Assembly (NCBI RefSeq): GCF_040183065.1
Contig: NW_027185566.1
Location: forward strand, 558,001-622,000
Direction of reading: 5' to 3'
Length of the DNA stretch: 64,000 bases
Source: Periplaneta americana
Taxonomy: Eukaryota > Arthropoda > Insecta > Blattodea > Blattidae
The notes under the pieces were generated by a model. That model saw only the letters and a program-made list of their open reading frames with translations, made no database searches and was not told the DNA's origin. Below, piece after piece: positions 1-9,080 of this stretch (position 1 is its first letter; every line of letters starts with the position of its first letter). A program made the position numbers and the translations under genes.

Positions 1-1102
1 CTTCAGAATTTTTGTATTTAATATTAGCCCTTCTCGCTTGAAAATCTCCACAATTGCTACAAGAAGATATTTCTCTATAACGGTTCTCAAACGGCAAAAA
101 AACCTCTAAATCATAAGTTTTCATAGAATTAAACCCAGTATCCCCAGAACAAAGTAAAACTTTACGATAGGGTAATTCTAACGCTTGTAAAAGAGACTCC
201 GAGTGAGCCACCATTTTTTCTAGCTCTTGCATAGAATCTTCTGGTAAAGAATAATGCACCAACTCCACTTTTTGGAACTGGTGGACTCGGAAGATCCCTT
301 TAGTATCTTTTCCATAAGAACCTGCCTCTTTTCTAAAGCAAGATGTATGGGCACAAAAATGTAGCGGTAATTCCTGTTCTTTGAGTATCTCATTTTGGTA
401 AAATGCGGTGAGAGGAACTTCGGCAGTCGGAATGAGATAAAGCTCCTCTCCCTCTATTTTAAAAACCTCATCCTTAAATTTAGGAAGCTGTCCTGTTCCA
501 AACATAGTTTTGTCTTTTACCAAAAACGGAGTAAACATTTCTGTATACCCAGCTTGAATAGCTCGTTCTAAAAAAAACTGTGCAATAGCTCGTTCTAAAA
601 GTGCTCCTTCTTTTTTAAGCACATAAAAACGGCTACCAGAAAGTTTAACCCCCCTTTCTATATCCAAAATATCCAGTGCTTTACCTAGCTCATCGTGTGG
701 TTTGGGCGTAAAAGAAAATTGTTTAGGAATTCCCCATCGAAAAACTTCTTGATTTTCTTCTTCTGAAACACCAAATGGAACGCTTTCATCCAAAATATTG
801 GGGATTTCAAATAAAATTTCTTCCAATTCCTTCTCTTTTTTATTTAAATCTTCTTCTTTCAGGGTAATAGCTTGTTTTAAGTCTTTCATTTCTGTTAAAA
901 GCGTTTCATCCTCAATTTTACCTTTATGCAAAGAACTCTTTTGATTTCTTTTTGCTCTGAGTTCATCTAGCTCTGTAATCATCTGATTTTTTTGCATAAT
1001 AAACTCTCGGAGTTTTTCTAGATCCTGAGTGGTTCTTCCTCTTTTTTTCATACTATCAGCAATAGTCTCAAAAGAATTTTCGATATCTTTAAGTCCTAAC
1101 AT
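1..1102 (-). CDS. serS: Seryl-tRNA synthetase, C-terminus beyond window edge
   Basis: Cytoplasmic class II aminoacyl-tRNA synthetase that charges tRNA-Ser with serine. The reading frame runs from an ATG at 1102 to the window edge without a stop, so roughly the last 60 or so residues are missing. The first ~110 residues form the charged coiled-coil arm typical of SerRS. The catalytic core follows, with a TAEVPLT segment and the motif-2 region FRVHQFQKVEL. The start is well supported by GGGGAGGAGC five bases upstream. It lies only 12 bases after the stop of the upstream lipoprotein gene, so the two are probably co-transcribed. Identity is secure; the missing end is only an effect of the window. 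Confidence 0.95.
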   Translation of the reverse strand, partial: MLGLKDIENSFETIADSMKKRGRTTQDLEKLREFIMQKNQMITELDELRAKRNQKSSLHKGKIEDETLLTEMKDLKQAITLKEEDLNKKEKELEEILFEIPNILDESVPFGVSEEENQEVFRWGIPKQFSFTPKPHDELGKALDILDIERGVKLSGSRFYVLKKEGALLERAIAQFFLERAIQAGYTEMFTPFLVKDKTMFGTGQLPKFKDEVFKIEGEELYLIPTAEVPLTAFYQNEILKEQELPLHFCAHTSCFRKEAGSYGKDTKGIFRVHQFQKVELVHYSLPEDSMQELEKMVAHSESLLQALELPYRKVLLCSGDTGFNSMKTYDLEVFLPFENRYREISSCSNCGDFQARRANIKYKNSE

Positions 1103-1114
1103 AGCTCCTCCCCG

Positions 1115-2626
1115 CTAATTTTCTACCCTACTGGATAAAAAATACATAATAAATTGATAATCTAAAAATAACTTTCCTTCTGGAACAAAATGCATTCCAT
1201 AATAATAAGATGGAACCTGAAATACAGTTCCCATAAATAAAGTATTAGGGACAATATCCGTTAGCACATTATAGTGTGCCGTTAATTGTGGAGATACCTT
1301 TTGAGAATACGCCTTCTTATAAGAAGATTGTAAAAGAGGATAGTACTGCTGAGTTTTGAGCTGATTATGAATACTATAAGATGGTTGATAATGAGAAAGA
1401 TTGAACGTATAAGCATTATTCTCACGAGTATTTGACGGAATGGCGAACATTTTTTCTTTAACAAAAGTGTAAAAAGCAGACCGGAAAAGTTGTTGGTTTT
1501 CGCCTAAACTATTGGCTTTAAAAAATAATTGAACACGCCTAGAAGTTGTTTTTAATTCCGTCAACTGAATATGTTCAAGCTCTATTGGCTTACCGTCTTC
1601 TCCTGTAAATACAAAACTTTTTGGAAAATTCCTCAAAAATTTCATCAATGTCAAAAAGGTCTGATTTCTAGAATAACTCAAATTGATATTAGGGTGAGGT
1701 TCATCCATAAGATGGACAAAAAATGACCCAATCTTCTGAATATTCTGAGTGATTTCCAAATCGGGGTCATGAGCAAAACCTTCCAGCGTTGGACTTAACA
1801 CAAAAGATTCCGTTTTTTCTGTTCTTTTATTCTCCTCCACCAAGTGATATTTAAGATGAACCACTTTTTTATCATCCAAAACCGAAGTTGTTAAATCAAC
1901 AAGCCAGTCCGTGTCTTGAGGTAAATCTAAGCTCCACTCCACCTCTCCAGTCATAGCAGACACACCAGGATACTCTAAAACAGGCAAGATAAGTAACTCT
2001 TGATTATCTGGAAATAAGGACTTTATACGGCTTTGTACGTTTTTTATAGATTCTTGATTTCTGGTTACCCATATTTGAACATGCTTCCGCTGTACATCAT
2101 CCATTTTAGAAAAATCGGAAAGTGCCCATAAAAGAGAAGTTAAAAATCCTTTGGGGTAAAGGCTCTGATAACCATAATAAGTACCATTATCCCAACCGAC
2201 TAGCTCTCTTATTTGTTCTGGATTTTGTTCATTATATAAGTTGGAATTATCTAACTGAACTAAAAATATAAGATTTTCCGCCAAATCATTCGGAGTGATA
2301 TTAGGATGAATTAAAATATTTTCCCCATTTAAATATTCCATTTTTAACCCAAGATCCATAACAACTTTTTGAATTTGTTCAAAACTTTCTTGGGTATAAC
2401 GATAACGATTAAAAGAATTCCAATTTTTTACATTAGGTGCAGAGTTGATATGCACCAATTCATCTAAAGTTTTATTTAAAACTTCCATCTTTTCTCTCGC
2501 TTCTACCTGATTTAGAGTAGAACGAAATTGAGAATTTAAATTGAGTAGTAAAATAGAATCATCCGAGTGAGAAGAACACCCCATCAACCATACCAACAAT
2601 AGACCCAGACTCATCCGTTTTTTCAT
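1115..2626 (-). CDS. Unknown lipoprotein, about 503 residues
   Basis: I do not recognise the family. The product begins with a short basic stretch and hydrophobic core ending in LMGC (lipid-modified Cys at residue 17), then Ser/Asp-rich sequence, so it is predicted to be an exported lipoprotein. The rest is a ~480-residue globular region without membrane segments or obvious repeats. I chose the ATG at 2626 because GAGGG sits five bases upstream; a longer version from a TTG at 2638 would swallow that ribosome-binding site. It lies between the ankyrin gene and serS on the same strand. A perfect AT-rich inverted repeat lies about 25 bases upstream of its start. Function unknown. Confidence 0.8.
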   Translation of the reverse strand: MKKRMSLGLLLVWLMGCSSHSDDSILLLNLNSQFRSTLNQVEAREKMEVLNKTLDELVHINSAPNVKNWNSFNRYRYTQESFEQIQKVVMDLGLKMEYLNGENILIHPNITPNDLAENLIFLVQLDNSNLYNEQNPEQIRELVGWDNGTYYGYQSLYPKGFLTSLLWALSDFSKMDDVQRKHVQIWVTRNQESIKNVQSRIKSLFPDNQELLILPVLEYPGVSAMTGEVEWSLDLPQDTDWLVDLTTSVLDDKKVVHLKYHLVEENKRTEKTESFVLSPTLEGFAHDPDLEITQNIQKIGSFFVHLMDEPHPNINLSYSRNQTFLTLMKFLRNFPKSFVFTGEDGKPIELEHIQLTELKTTSRRVQLFFKANSLGENQQLFRSAFYTFVKEKMFAIPSNTRENNAYTFNLSHYQPSYSIHNQLKTQQYYPLLQSSYKKAYSQKVSPQLTAHYNVLTDIVPNTLFMGTVFQVPSYYYGMHFVPEGKLFLDYQFIMYFLSSRVEN

Positions 2627-2648
2627 AATGTCCCTCAATTTCTTTAGT

Positions 2649-2675
2649 AAAAATTTAGTTATAAACTAAATTTTT
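2649..2675. repeat. Perfect 12-bp inverted repeat upstream of the lipoprotein gene
   Basis: AAAAATTTAGTT and AACTAAATTTTT are separated by three bases. The site lies between the ankyrin gene (ending at 2710) and the lipoprotein gene (starting at 2626), both on the minus strand. It could be a weak, AT-rich terminator hairpin for the ankyrin gene, because a short T run follows it on that strand, or an operator for the lipoprotein gene. The symmetry is seen directly; the role is inferred. Confidence 0.4.
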
Positions 2676-2709
2676 TCAAAATAACTTCTCGCTTATCCCG
2701 ACTCATTGT

Positions 2710-3534
2710 TTATAAAGAAAAATTAAATAATTTTTTAAAGCTCCAATCAAAAGTAACTTTTGGATTTCTTCGAGCTTGTCTTTTATATAAATAAATTTTT
2801 ATCCCCATGTCTTCCGCATCAGTAAAGTATAAAATACCCCATTGAGCCAGATTATATTCTAAAATCCCATACTGATAAATGGGCTTAATATGAAAAAAAG
2901 TGTTGTATTTTTTTTTCCAAGCATCTAAAAATCCTACTATTTTATAAACTTGTTGCGTATTTTGGACGCTCACCAAAGGTAACAAATATAAAACAATATC
3001 TCTGTATCCGTGTAGAACCGCACGATCCAACAAGGTATGACCCAAAATATCTATGACCATTAAATTAGCCCCTAATAATTTAAAAAGCTTCACAGATGAA
3101 AAAGCACCCCTTTCCACCGCATAAAAAATGGGTGTTTTGTGATTTTTGTCGTTCTTGTCCAATTTTGCTCCAGCACCAGCCAAAATATTGACACTCTTAG
3201 TTTGACCGTAAATAGCCGCCAAATGAAGTGGAGTTTGACCCAGTATATTAGACGGATCTGGTCTGGCTCCTCTTTGTAAAAGCTTGATCAACATTGTGGT
3301 ATCTGACCTTTCCACGGCATAGTGCAAAAAGGAATATCCTAAAAAATCTTGAACATTAGGATCTAACCAAAAAGGGATTTGGATTTTTGAAAAAACTCCC
3401 CATCCTCTTGTTATAGAAGGAAAATATTTAAATTCCCTCAAATATTCTCGACTGGCATGATCCCTTATAAAAAAAAGACCCATAATAAAAACCAGTATGG
3501 TACACTGAAATATCCGTTTTATAGTCAACTGCAA
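2710..3534 (-). CDS. Membrane-anchored ankyrin-repeat protein
   Basis: A ~274-residue protein with one N-terminal hydrophobic segment (about residues 8-23, uncleaved anchor or signal) followed by about four ankyrin repeats (roughly residues 65-195), recognised by repeated TPLHLAA-like and GAxPD-like elements. The C-terminal ~75 residues are not repetitive. Ankyrin repeats bind other proteins; the partner is unknown. There is no good ATG. Two adjacent TTG codons occur at 3537 and 3534, and the second has GAGGG five bases upstream, so I prefer 3534. It follows recD by about 85 bases on the same strand but has no evident link to recombination. Two larger exported ankyrin proteins occur at 21848-24072. 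Confidence 0.75.
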   Translation of the reverse strand: MQLTIKRIFQCTILVFIMGLFFIRDHASREYLREFKYFPSITRGWGVFSKIQIPFWLDPNVQDFLGYSFLHYAVERSDTTMLIKLLQRGARPDPSNILGQTPLHLAAIYGQTKSVNILAGAGAKLDKNDKNHKTPIFYAVERGAFSSVKLFKLLGANLMVIDILGHTLLDRAVLHGYRDIVLYLLPLVSVQNTQQVYKIVGFLDAWKKKYNTFFHIKPIYQYGILEYNLAQWGILYFTDAEDMGIKIYLYKRQARRNPKVTFDWSFKKLFNFSL

Positions 3535-3619
3535 CAATGCCCTCTTTTAGGTTTAACTATGATTATTTATCAAAGTTCTCTTGTAAAACATAATCTGAAG
3601 ATCTCTTCTTTTTTATTTT

Positions 3620-5485
3620 TTATAAAGGAAGTCCGTTATTTCTTCGGTAGGAATATTCTAACCCCTGTAATAATACTTCTTTTTTTCCTATAAGAAAAAC
3701 CCTTTTTTTGGCTCTGGAAATTCCCGTATAAAAAACTTCCTCCGAAAAAACTTTGTTCAGGGCATAACTCGGTAAAAATAGTAAAATCTCTTGAAATTCT
3801 GAACCTTGAGATTTATGAACTGTCATAGCAAAACAATAATCAATATCTTGTACATTGTCTTTAGTATAAACTAAACCATCCTGTAGAGACGGAAAAACCA
3901 GTTCTTCATAAGAATTTTTATAAAAATGTTTGAGTAAACCTAAATCTCCATTAAACAGACCTAAATGTGATTGGTTTCTTTCGACTATAATAGGTAAATA
4001 ATAAGATTCCGTTTCTAAACTTAATCTCTTTAAAAAAGACTGATGGCAATAGTTGTTGATGTATTTTGTCCCCATATTTCCTTTTTTCATAGGAGTGAGA
4101 ATTTGGCTTTGATAATACTTGTTAAAAATATTGTGGGATGAAATGGAAGAATTTTGAGAGGGAAATTGATATTTCTCGAGGTATATTTCCAAAATATTTT
4201 GAATCGTTTGCTCTTTTTCATCTTCTAAATTCAAAAAATAAACTCCAGGAGATACCGAACGGTGCATGAGTAAATCAAAATCTCTCATAGAAATAGACTG
4301 AATCATAGAAGGGATTTCTTTTTGTTGTGCGTAAGAAATTTTTTTAGATTGGATCTGTTGTTGCGTGTACAAAATCAACTTTGTTAAATCTGCACTGTCT
4401 TGGGCACGCACTAAAGTTTTTAGTTCGTAAACACAGTGCTTAAAAAAGTGTGAATTTTCTGATAAAAAATAACCCAACAAAAACCCTTCCTCTACAGAAG
4501 GGAGCTGATGTGGGTCTCCGAGTAACACAACTTGAGTTTGAGGAGAAATAAATTGCATCAGCCTTTTGAACAAAGATGGAGAAACCATAGAAATTTCATC
4601 TATCATCAATAGGTCTAAAGATAAATAAACCTCCATAGGCTTTCCTAATTCATCCTGTAATAATCTTTCTGTTGGGTACAAAAAACTATGAATAGTTTGA
4701 GTTTTAATCTGAGTTTTTTTCAGCCGCTCTAAAAGGAAACTAGGAGTTAATTTTTCCTGTAAGTTTTTCTCCAAACTTTCTTGTAACCTCGCACTAGCAC
4801 GACCCGTAGGAGCAAGTAAGGCTAATTGAGCATCGGGATTTTTTTTTAAAATCCCCTCTAAAATAAAACTGACAACTGTTGTTTTCCCTGTACCTGGTCC
4901 TCCTGTAATAATGCTAAAAGGAGAATTAAGTGTGTGTATAATAGCATTTTTTTGTTCTGGATTAGGAATAGTAGAAAACTCCCGCAATAATTCTTCTAGA
5001 TCTTGTATACTCCAAGAAAAAGTCCGTTTTTGTCCAAGAACAGGAAGCCAATGCTTCATCAATTGGGATAGTTCCAAATAAGTATTCCATTGTTTTTGAA
5101 AATACAAAAATCCTTGAGAATTTTGGGTATCTATCACTAATACTAATAGTTTTTCTGTGGGAGTAAAAGATTTTTTATCCTCCAAAAGAAAAGTTTCTAA
5201 AATTTGTTGCCCTAAAGGCGAATGGATTTTTTCTTGCCATGGTTTGTTCCAAGCAATATCCATTGCCAAGCTGCCGTGTTTGAGTTCATCCAAAAGATCC
5301 GAAATAGCAGAATAGAAAAAGGTGTACTCCGCCCCCCAAGGAGGGAGAATTTTTAAATGTTGGAACAACCTTTGAATATATTTCTCTTTTTGAAAATCCT
5401 TTTCATAATCTTGTAGAACTTGTTCTATCCCCCCAAAATAAGGAGACATATCAAATAAATCCACGCTATCCTCTAAATGTTTCAT
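3620..5485 (-). CDS. recD: Exodeoxyribonuclease V alpha subunit, RecD helicase
   Basis: The 5'-to-3' superfamily 1 helicase subunit of RecBCD, which processes double-strand DNA ends for recombination. It has 621 residues, close to the usual ~610. The first ~160 residues are the RecB-interacting domain. Walker A (GGPGTGKT, about residues 195-202) follows, then a DEISM Walker B region and a C-terminal helicase motif around AMTVHKSQGSE. The start overlaps the end of recB by 20 bases, indicating translational coupling. All core helicase motifs appear intact. It is the last gene of the recC-recB-recD operon. Confidence 0.95.
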   Translation of the reverse strand: MKHLEDSVDLFDMSPYFGGIEQVLQDYEKDFQKEKYIQRLFQHLKILPPWGAEYTFFYSAISDLLDELKHGSLAMDIAWNKPWQEKIHSPLGQQILETFLLEDKKSFTPTEKLLVLVIDTQNSQGFLYFQKQWNTYLELSQLMKHWLPVLGQKRTFSWSIQDLEELLREFSTIPNPEQKNAIIHTLNSPFSIITGGPGTGKTTVVSFILEGILKKNPDAQLALLAPTGRASARLQESLEKNLQEKLTPSFLLERLKKTQIKTQTIHSFLYPTERLLQDELGKPMEVYLSLDLLMIDEISMVSPSLFKRLMQFISPQTQVVLLGDPHQLPSVEEGFLLGYFLSENSHFFKHCVYELKTLVRAQDSADLTKLILYTQQQIQSKKISYAQQKEIPSMIQSISMRDFDLLMHRSVSPGVYFLNLEDEKEQTIQNILEIYLEKYQFPSQNSSISSHNIFNKYYQSQILTPMKKGNMGTKYINNYCHQSFLKRLSLETESYYLPIIVERNQSHLGLFNGDLGLLKHFYKNSYEELVFPSLQDGLVYTKDNVQDIDYCFAMTVHKSQGSEFQEILLFLPSYALNKVFSEEVFYTGISRAKKRVFLIGKKEVLLQGLEYSYRRNNGLPL

Positions 5486-8400
5486 AAAGATTAATCCACC
5501 CCTCTATTTCTTTTCTTATGTTTTCCAATTCTTTTTCAGGGGGTGCTTTTTGGTAGTAAACACCCCGTGTTTGAGGGTTTTCTACCCCCCGTACAAACAC
5601 ATAGTAGAACCCTCCTATATGTTCTTCATAATTAAAATCTTCTAAAAATGTCTGTAAAAATAAAACCATAGCCAATAGGTATAACTTCCACTGAAGCGTA
5701 TAGTGTTGATTCACATGATATTGGAGAAATTCTGAGTGATAAAAATCCAAATGGTCTGTTTTCCAGTCTAAAAAATAAATTTTTCTGTCTGTTCCAACAA
5801 ATACCATATCCAAAGTACTTTCTATATATTTGTAAAAGGAACCTTTTTGTGGTTGGAAACTGACCGTCATTTCTTGAGTGGATTGGGTAAAAATTAATTC
5901 CTGAATAGACTTCTCTTGATTGATCAATCGGAGATCCAAAATTTTTTGAAGCAGGTGGGTCAATTCTAAATAGAAAACTCCTTTGTCAGAGGTATCTCCA
6001 TTTTTATTTTTGAGCCAATCTTTAAAGTGGGTAGAATCATAATACATTAAAAATGACTTTAACATGGAATTTTTAAGTATATTTTTTCCTTCTGCGGTTT
6101 TACTCACAAAAGATGAACCGTATTGGCTCAGTTGCAGTAAAAATGAGACTGGAATATCCTCAAAAGAGTATTTTTTCATATTATCTTGGACATATAAACT
6201 CAAATGACCTTCGTATCGTTCCCAAATCCATTTAATATTTTCTACTAATGTATGCAAAAAAATCCCCATATCTTTTCCAGATGGTAAAAGAACACTTACT
6301 TCCGGTTCTACAGATAAAACAGGTTTATTTTGGCTTTCTGAGTAGATAAGTTCTTTCATGAGAGGATTTTTGGATAATGAAGTATAAGAAACCATTTGCC
6401 ATGTTCTACGGCTGTAATTCTGAATTTCAAAATTTTCTATCTGTGGAGACTCTTGTTTCTGGCAAGACGAAATCTCTTTTTCTGCATTTGCATTTTCTTC
6501 TTCTTTGAGCGTTTGCCAGAGTTCCTTGTATTCTACGCCGGGTTTTCCTTGTATGGATTTTAAACTTTCCACCAGAAAATTCTTTTTATCCACTGGAAAG
6601 TTCATCACAACTTTGTGTTTTGCACGAGTTATAGCAACATAAAATAGATTTTTTCCCTCTTTTTCCTGCTCTTTTTGGATTCTATCTCGAATCTTTTCAT
6701 TACTAGAAAATTCAAAATAAGGGCGGTATTGCCCATTTTGTATATCTTTAAAAAGGTAAGGAGGTTGTTCCGTTTTATCTTTGTAATCTAGCAATAAATA
6801 AACAACATCAAATTCCAATCCTTTAGAAGCGTGGATAGTCAAAAGCTCTATATTTTTTTGAATATTGGTATAAAATGGTCTATAAATATTTTCAGTGCTA
6901 TCCTCTTGCTCTTCCGAAGCTAGTTCCTCCATATATTCAATGACTTCTTTTAAGCCCCCCTGTATCTCGTAAGCATAAGAAATCACCACATCTAAAATTT
7001 GCTGAAAAGCCTGATATTCTTTTTCTGAAGTATTATGTTTTAAGGCACTACAACTGAGAATTTCCATCCGTAGTAATGCCCACTGTTTTTTTTCTACCAG
7101 CTTTTTGTAGTCCAATAATTTTTGATAATCTCTTATATTTTCTCCTTTTTGCAAAGCATTCTGTAAACCAGAAGAGGAGAAAAAAGAGGTCTGTAGTGCC
7201 AAAAAAAAGTCCGACTGCATAGCCGTACTCTTAAAGGAATAAAAAAGAAGTAAAATCTGTTGAGCCATATAAGACTGAAATAACTTTCTTTCTCCTAAAT
7301 AGGTATAAGGTATGTCCCGTTGTTCCAAACAATCGGCAAAAAGTTGAAGTGTTGCATTTTTAACCGCTAAAATTCCAATTTTTACACCTTGATTATTTTT
7401 TTTATATCTTTTTATATCTTCTTGAATTTGTTGGATGTAAACTTGACTGAGATATTTTAAATCTTTTGACTTTATCTCTGTTTTAGATTTAGATTTTCCT
7501 CCTTCCTTACCATCTTGACTTTCTTGCACCTCTTGAGATACCCCCCAGAGTACAAAGTTAGGCTCCTGAGGAAAGGGGTTGGCTTGTTTTTCTGAAGACC
7601 CCACTTTAAGTGGTTTATAAAAAGTAGAATGGTTGGGAGCATTTTCTCCAAAATAATTCTTGTGAGCAAACAATGTATTTAAGTGAGTGAGCAAATCTTT
7701 TTGAGTTCTAAAGTTCTCATTTAAAACAAAATTTTTGCCTCCTAAGGCTTTCAGGTCTATTTTAGCTTTTTCATAAGCATTCACATCACTGCCCTTAAAT
7801 TGATAAATCGCCTGTTTAGGGTCCCCAATAATACAGATTTTAGGTTTTTGTTTTTGGCTTAACAACAGCAGTTTAAGGGTTTCCCATTCTAAAACATTGG
7901 TATCTTGAAATTCATCAATAAAAACATGAGAAAACTGGAAAGAAGGAGAAAATCCCGCTTTTCGATTTGCCTGTCCTGCAAGACGGTTGACTAATTGAAT
8001 TTTTCCTTTAAAACCATATTCCAAAGGAGAATGGTGAATATCTTGAACAACACAAAAAGTTAAATACAAAAATATTTGCTCTCTTAACTCCAATATACCC
8101 GCCAAAGGTTCGGTGAGAATATGGATTCCCAGATCATTATATTTTTTAGTGTCACAAAGTTCTAGTATATCTTTTGCATGTGCGTTGAATGCTAAAATTT
8201 TTTGTCTTGAATCTTGATCACGCAGTTCTTCCAGCATTTTTTGAACCCGCCGTGAGGATTCGCTTGACCTTTTCACAGTTTGAAGTACTCCTAACAAGGC
8301 TTTAAAATCTATTGAATGGATCTTAGTTGTAATATTTTCTAATTTTTCTTCCAATTTTTTTTGGTTGACAAGCTCTAAAGAAAATTCTGTCTCTATAACC

Positions 8401-9080
8401 TGCTCTGGATAGCATTCAATACGCTCATATCGTTTAATCAGTTTAAGGAGCTTTTTTCTGGCATGATCCCCTTTACCGTACTGAAAAGACTTATGAAAAA
8501 CGGAATCCCAAATCTTATCAGGATCCGATAACTCCACAAGAAAATTGATCTGATCTTGAGTTAAATCCGCAAAAAAAGGATTCAACTCACTCCTATCTCT
8601 TCTCCCTTTCAGAAGTTCAAAAAAATATTCTCGAGCTTTCTTTAAATATGGTAGATCTTCATTACTGATATTCTCTACTTCATCCAACAATATTTGTTTA
8701 CCAAAATCCAAAAGAGGAATACACTGATGTAAAAAGCTGTGGATAGTATACACGGGGAGTTCATTAATATGCTGGATCCAATGCAAATATTGTTGTTGGA
8801 GTTTTGAATCTACCTCATCTGTATAGATTTTGTAGAGTTCCTCTTGAATTCTCATTTTCATTTCTAAGGCAGCCTTATTGGTAAAGGTCAAGAGTAATAT
8901 TTTAGAAAATGGGGAAGATGAAGAAAGTCCAATTTGCTGTTGTAAAAGAATTTTTACCATTTGGACTATACTATAAGTTTTTCCTGTCCCTGCGGACGCA
9001 TCTAAAATAGAATGTTGTTCCAGTAGTTTTGCATAATCCCCTGCTACTAATTCTTGAGTTTGGGTTTCTTGTGTATTCAT
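5466..9080 (-). CDS. recB: Exodeoxyribonuclease V beta subunit, RecB helicase-nuclease
   Basis: The 3'-to-5' helicase and nuclease subunit of RecBCD, 1204 residues (E. coli RecB is ~1180). Walker A (ASAGTGKT, about residues 28-35) starts the UvrD-like helicase. VFIDEFQDT (Walker B), TIHASKGLEFD and YVAITRAKHK are later helicase motifs. The C-terminal PD-(D/E)xK nuclease is intact: a FLHTLVE histidine upstream, then Asp ~1091, Asp ~1105 and Lys ~1107 in LDWKTD. The start has AGGA eight bases upstream and overlaps the recC stop as ATGA. The complete catalytic set implies an active enzyme able to degrade linear DNA as well as load recombinase. Confidence 0.95.
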   Translation of the reverse strand: MNTQETQTQELVAGDYAKLLEQHSILDASAGTGKTYSIVQMVKILLQQQIGLSSSSPFSKILLLTFTNKAALEMKMRIQEELYKIYTDEVDSKLQQQYLHWIQHINELPVYTIHSFLHQCIPLLDFGKQILLDEVENISNEDLPYLKKAREYFFELLKGRRDRSELNPFFADLTQDQINFLVELSDPDKIWDSVFHKSFQYGKGDHARKKLLKLIKRYERIECYPEQVIETEFSLELVNQKKLEEKLENITTKIHSIDFKALLGVLQTVKRSSESSRRVQKMLEELRDQDSRQKILAFNAHAKDILELCDTKKYNDLGIHILTEPLAGILELREQIFLYLTFCVVQDIHHSPLEYGFKGKIQLVNRLAGQANRKAGFSPSFQFSHVFIDEFQDTNVLEWETLKLLLLSQKQKPKICIIGDPKQAIYQFKGSDVNAYEKAKIDLKALGGKNFVLNENFRTQKDLLTHLNTLFAHKNYFGENAPNHSTFYKPLKVGSSEKQANPFPQEPNFVLWGVSQEVQESQDGKEGGKSKSKTEIKSKDLKYLSQVYIQQIQEDIKRYKKNNQGVKIGILAVKNATLQLFADCLEQRDIPYTYLGERKLFQSYMAQQILLLFYSFKSTAMQSDFFLALQTSFFSSSGLQNALQKGENIRDYQKLLDYKKLVEKKQWALLRMEILSCSALKHNTSEKEYQAFQQILDVVISYAYEIQGGLKEVIEYMEELASEEQEDSTENIYRPFYTNIQKNIELLTIHASKGLEFDVVYLLLDYKDKTEQPPYLFKDIQNGQYRPYFEFSSNEKIRDRIQKEQEKEGKNLFYVAITRAKHKVVMNFPVDKKNFLVESLKSIQGKPGVEYKELWQTLKEEENANAEKEISSCQKQESPQIENFEIQNYSRRTWQMVSYTSLSKNPLMKELIYSESQNKPVLSVEPEVSVLLPSGKDMGIFLHTLVENIKWIWERYEGHLSLYVQDNMKKYSFEDIPVSFLLQLSQYGSSFVSKTAEGKNILKNSMLKSFLMYYDSTHFKDWLKNKNGDTSDKGVFYLELTHLLQKILDLRLINQEKSIQELIFTQSTQEMTVSFQPQKGSFYKYIESTLDMVFVGTDRKIYFLDWKTDHLDFYHSEFLQYHVNQHYTLQWKLYLLAMVLFLQTFLEDFNYEEHIGGFYYVFVRGVENPQTRGVYYQKAPPEKELENIRKEIEGWINLYETFRG

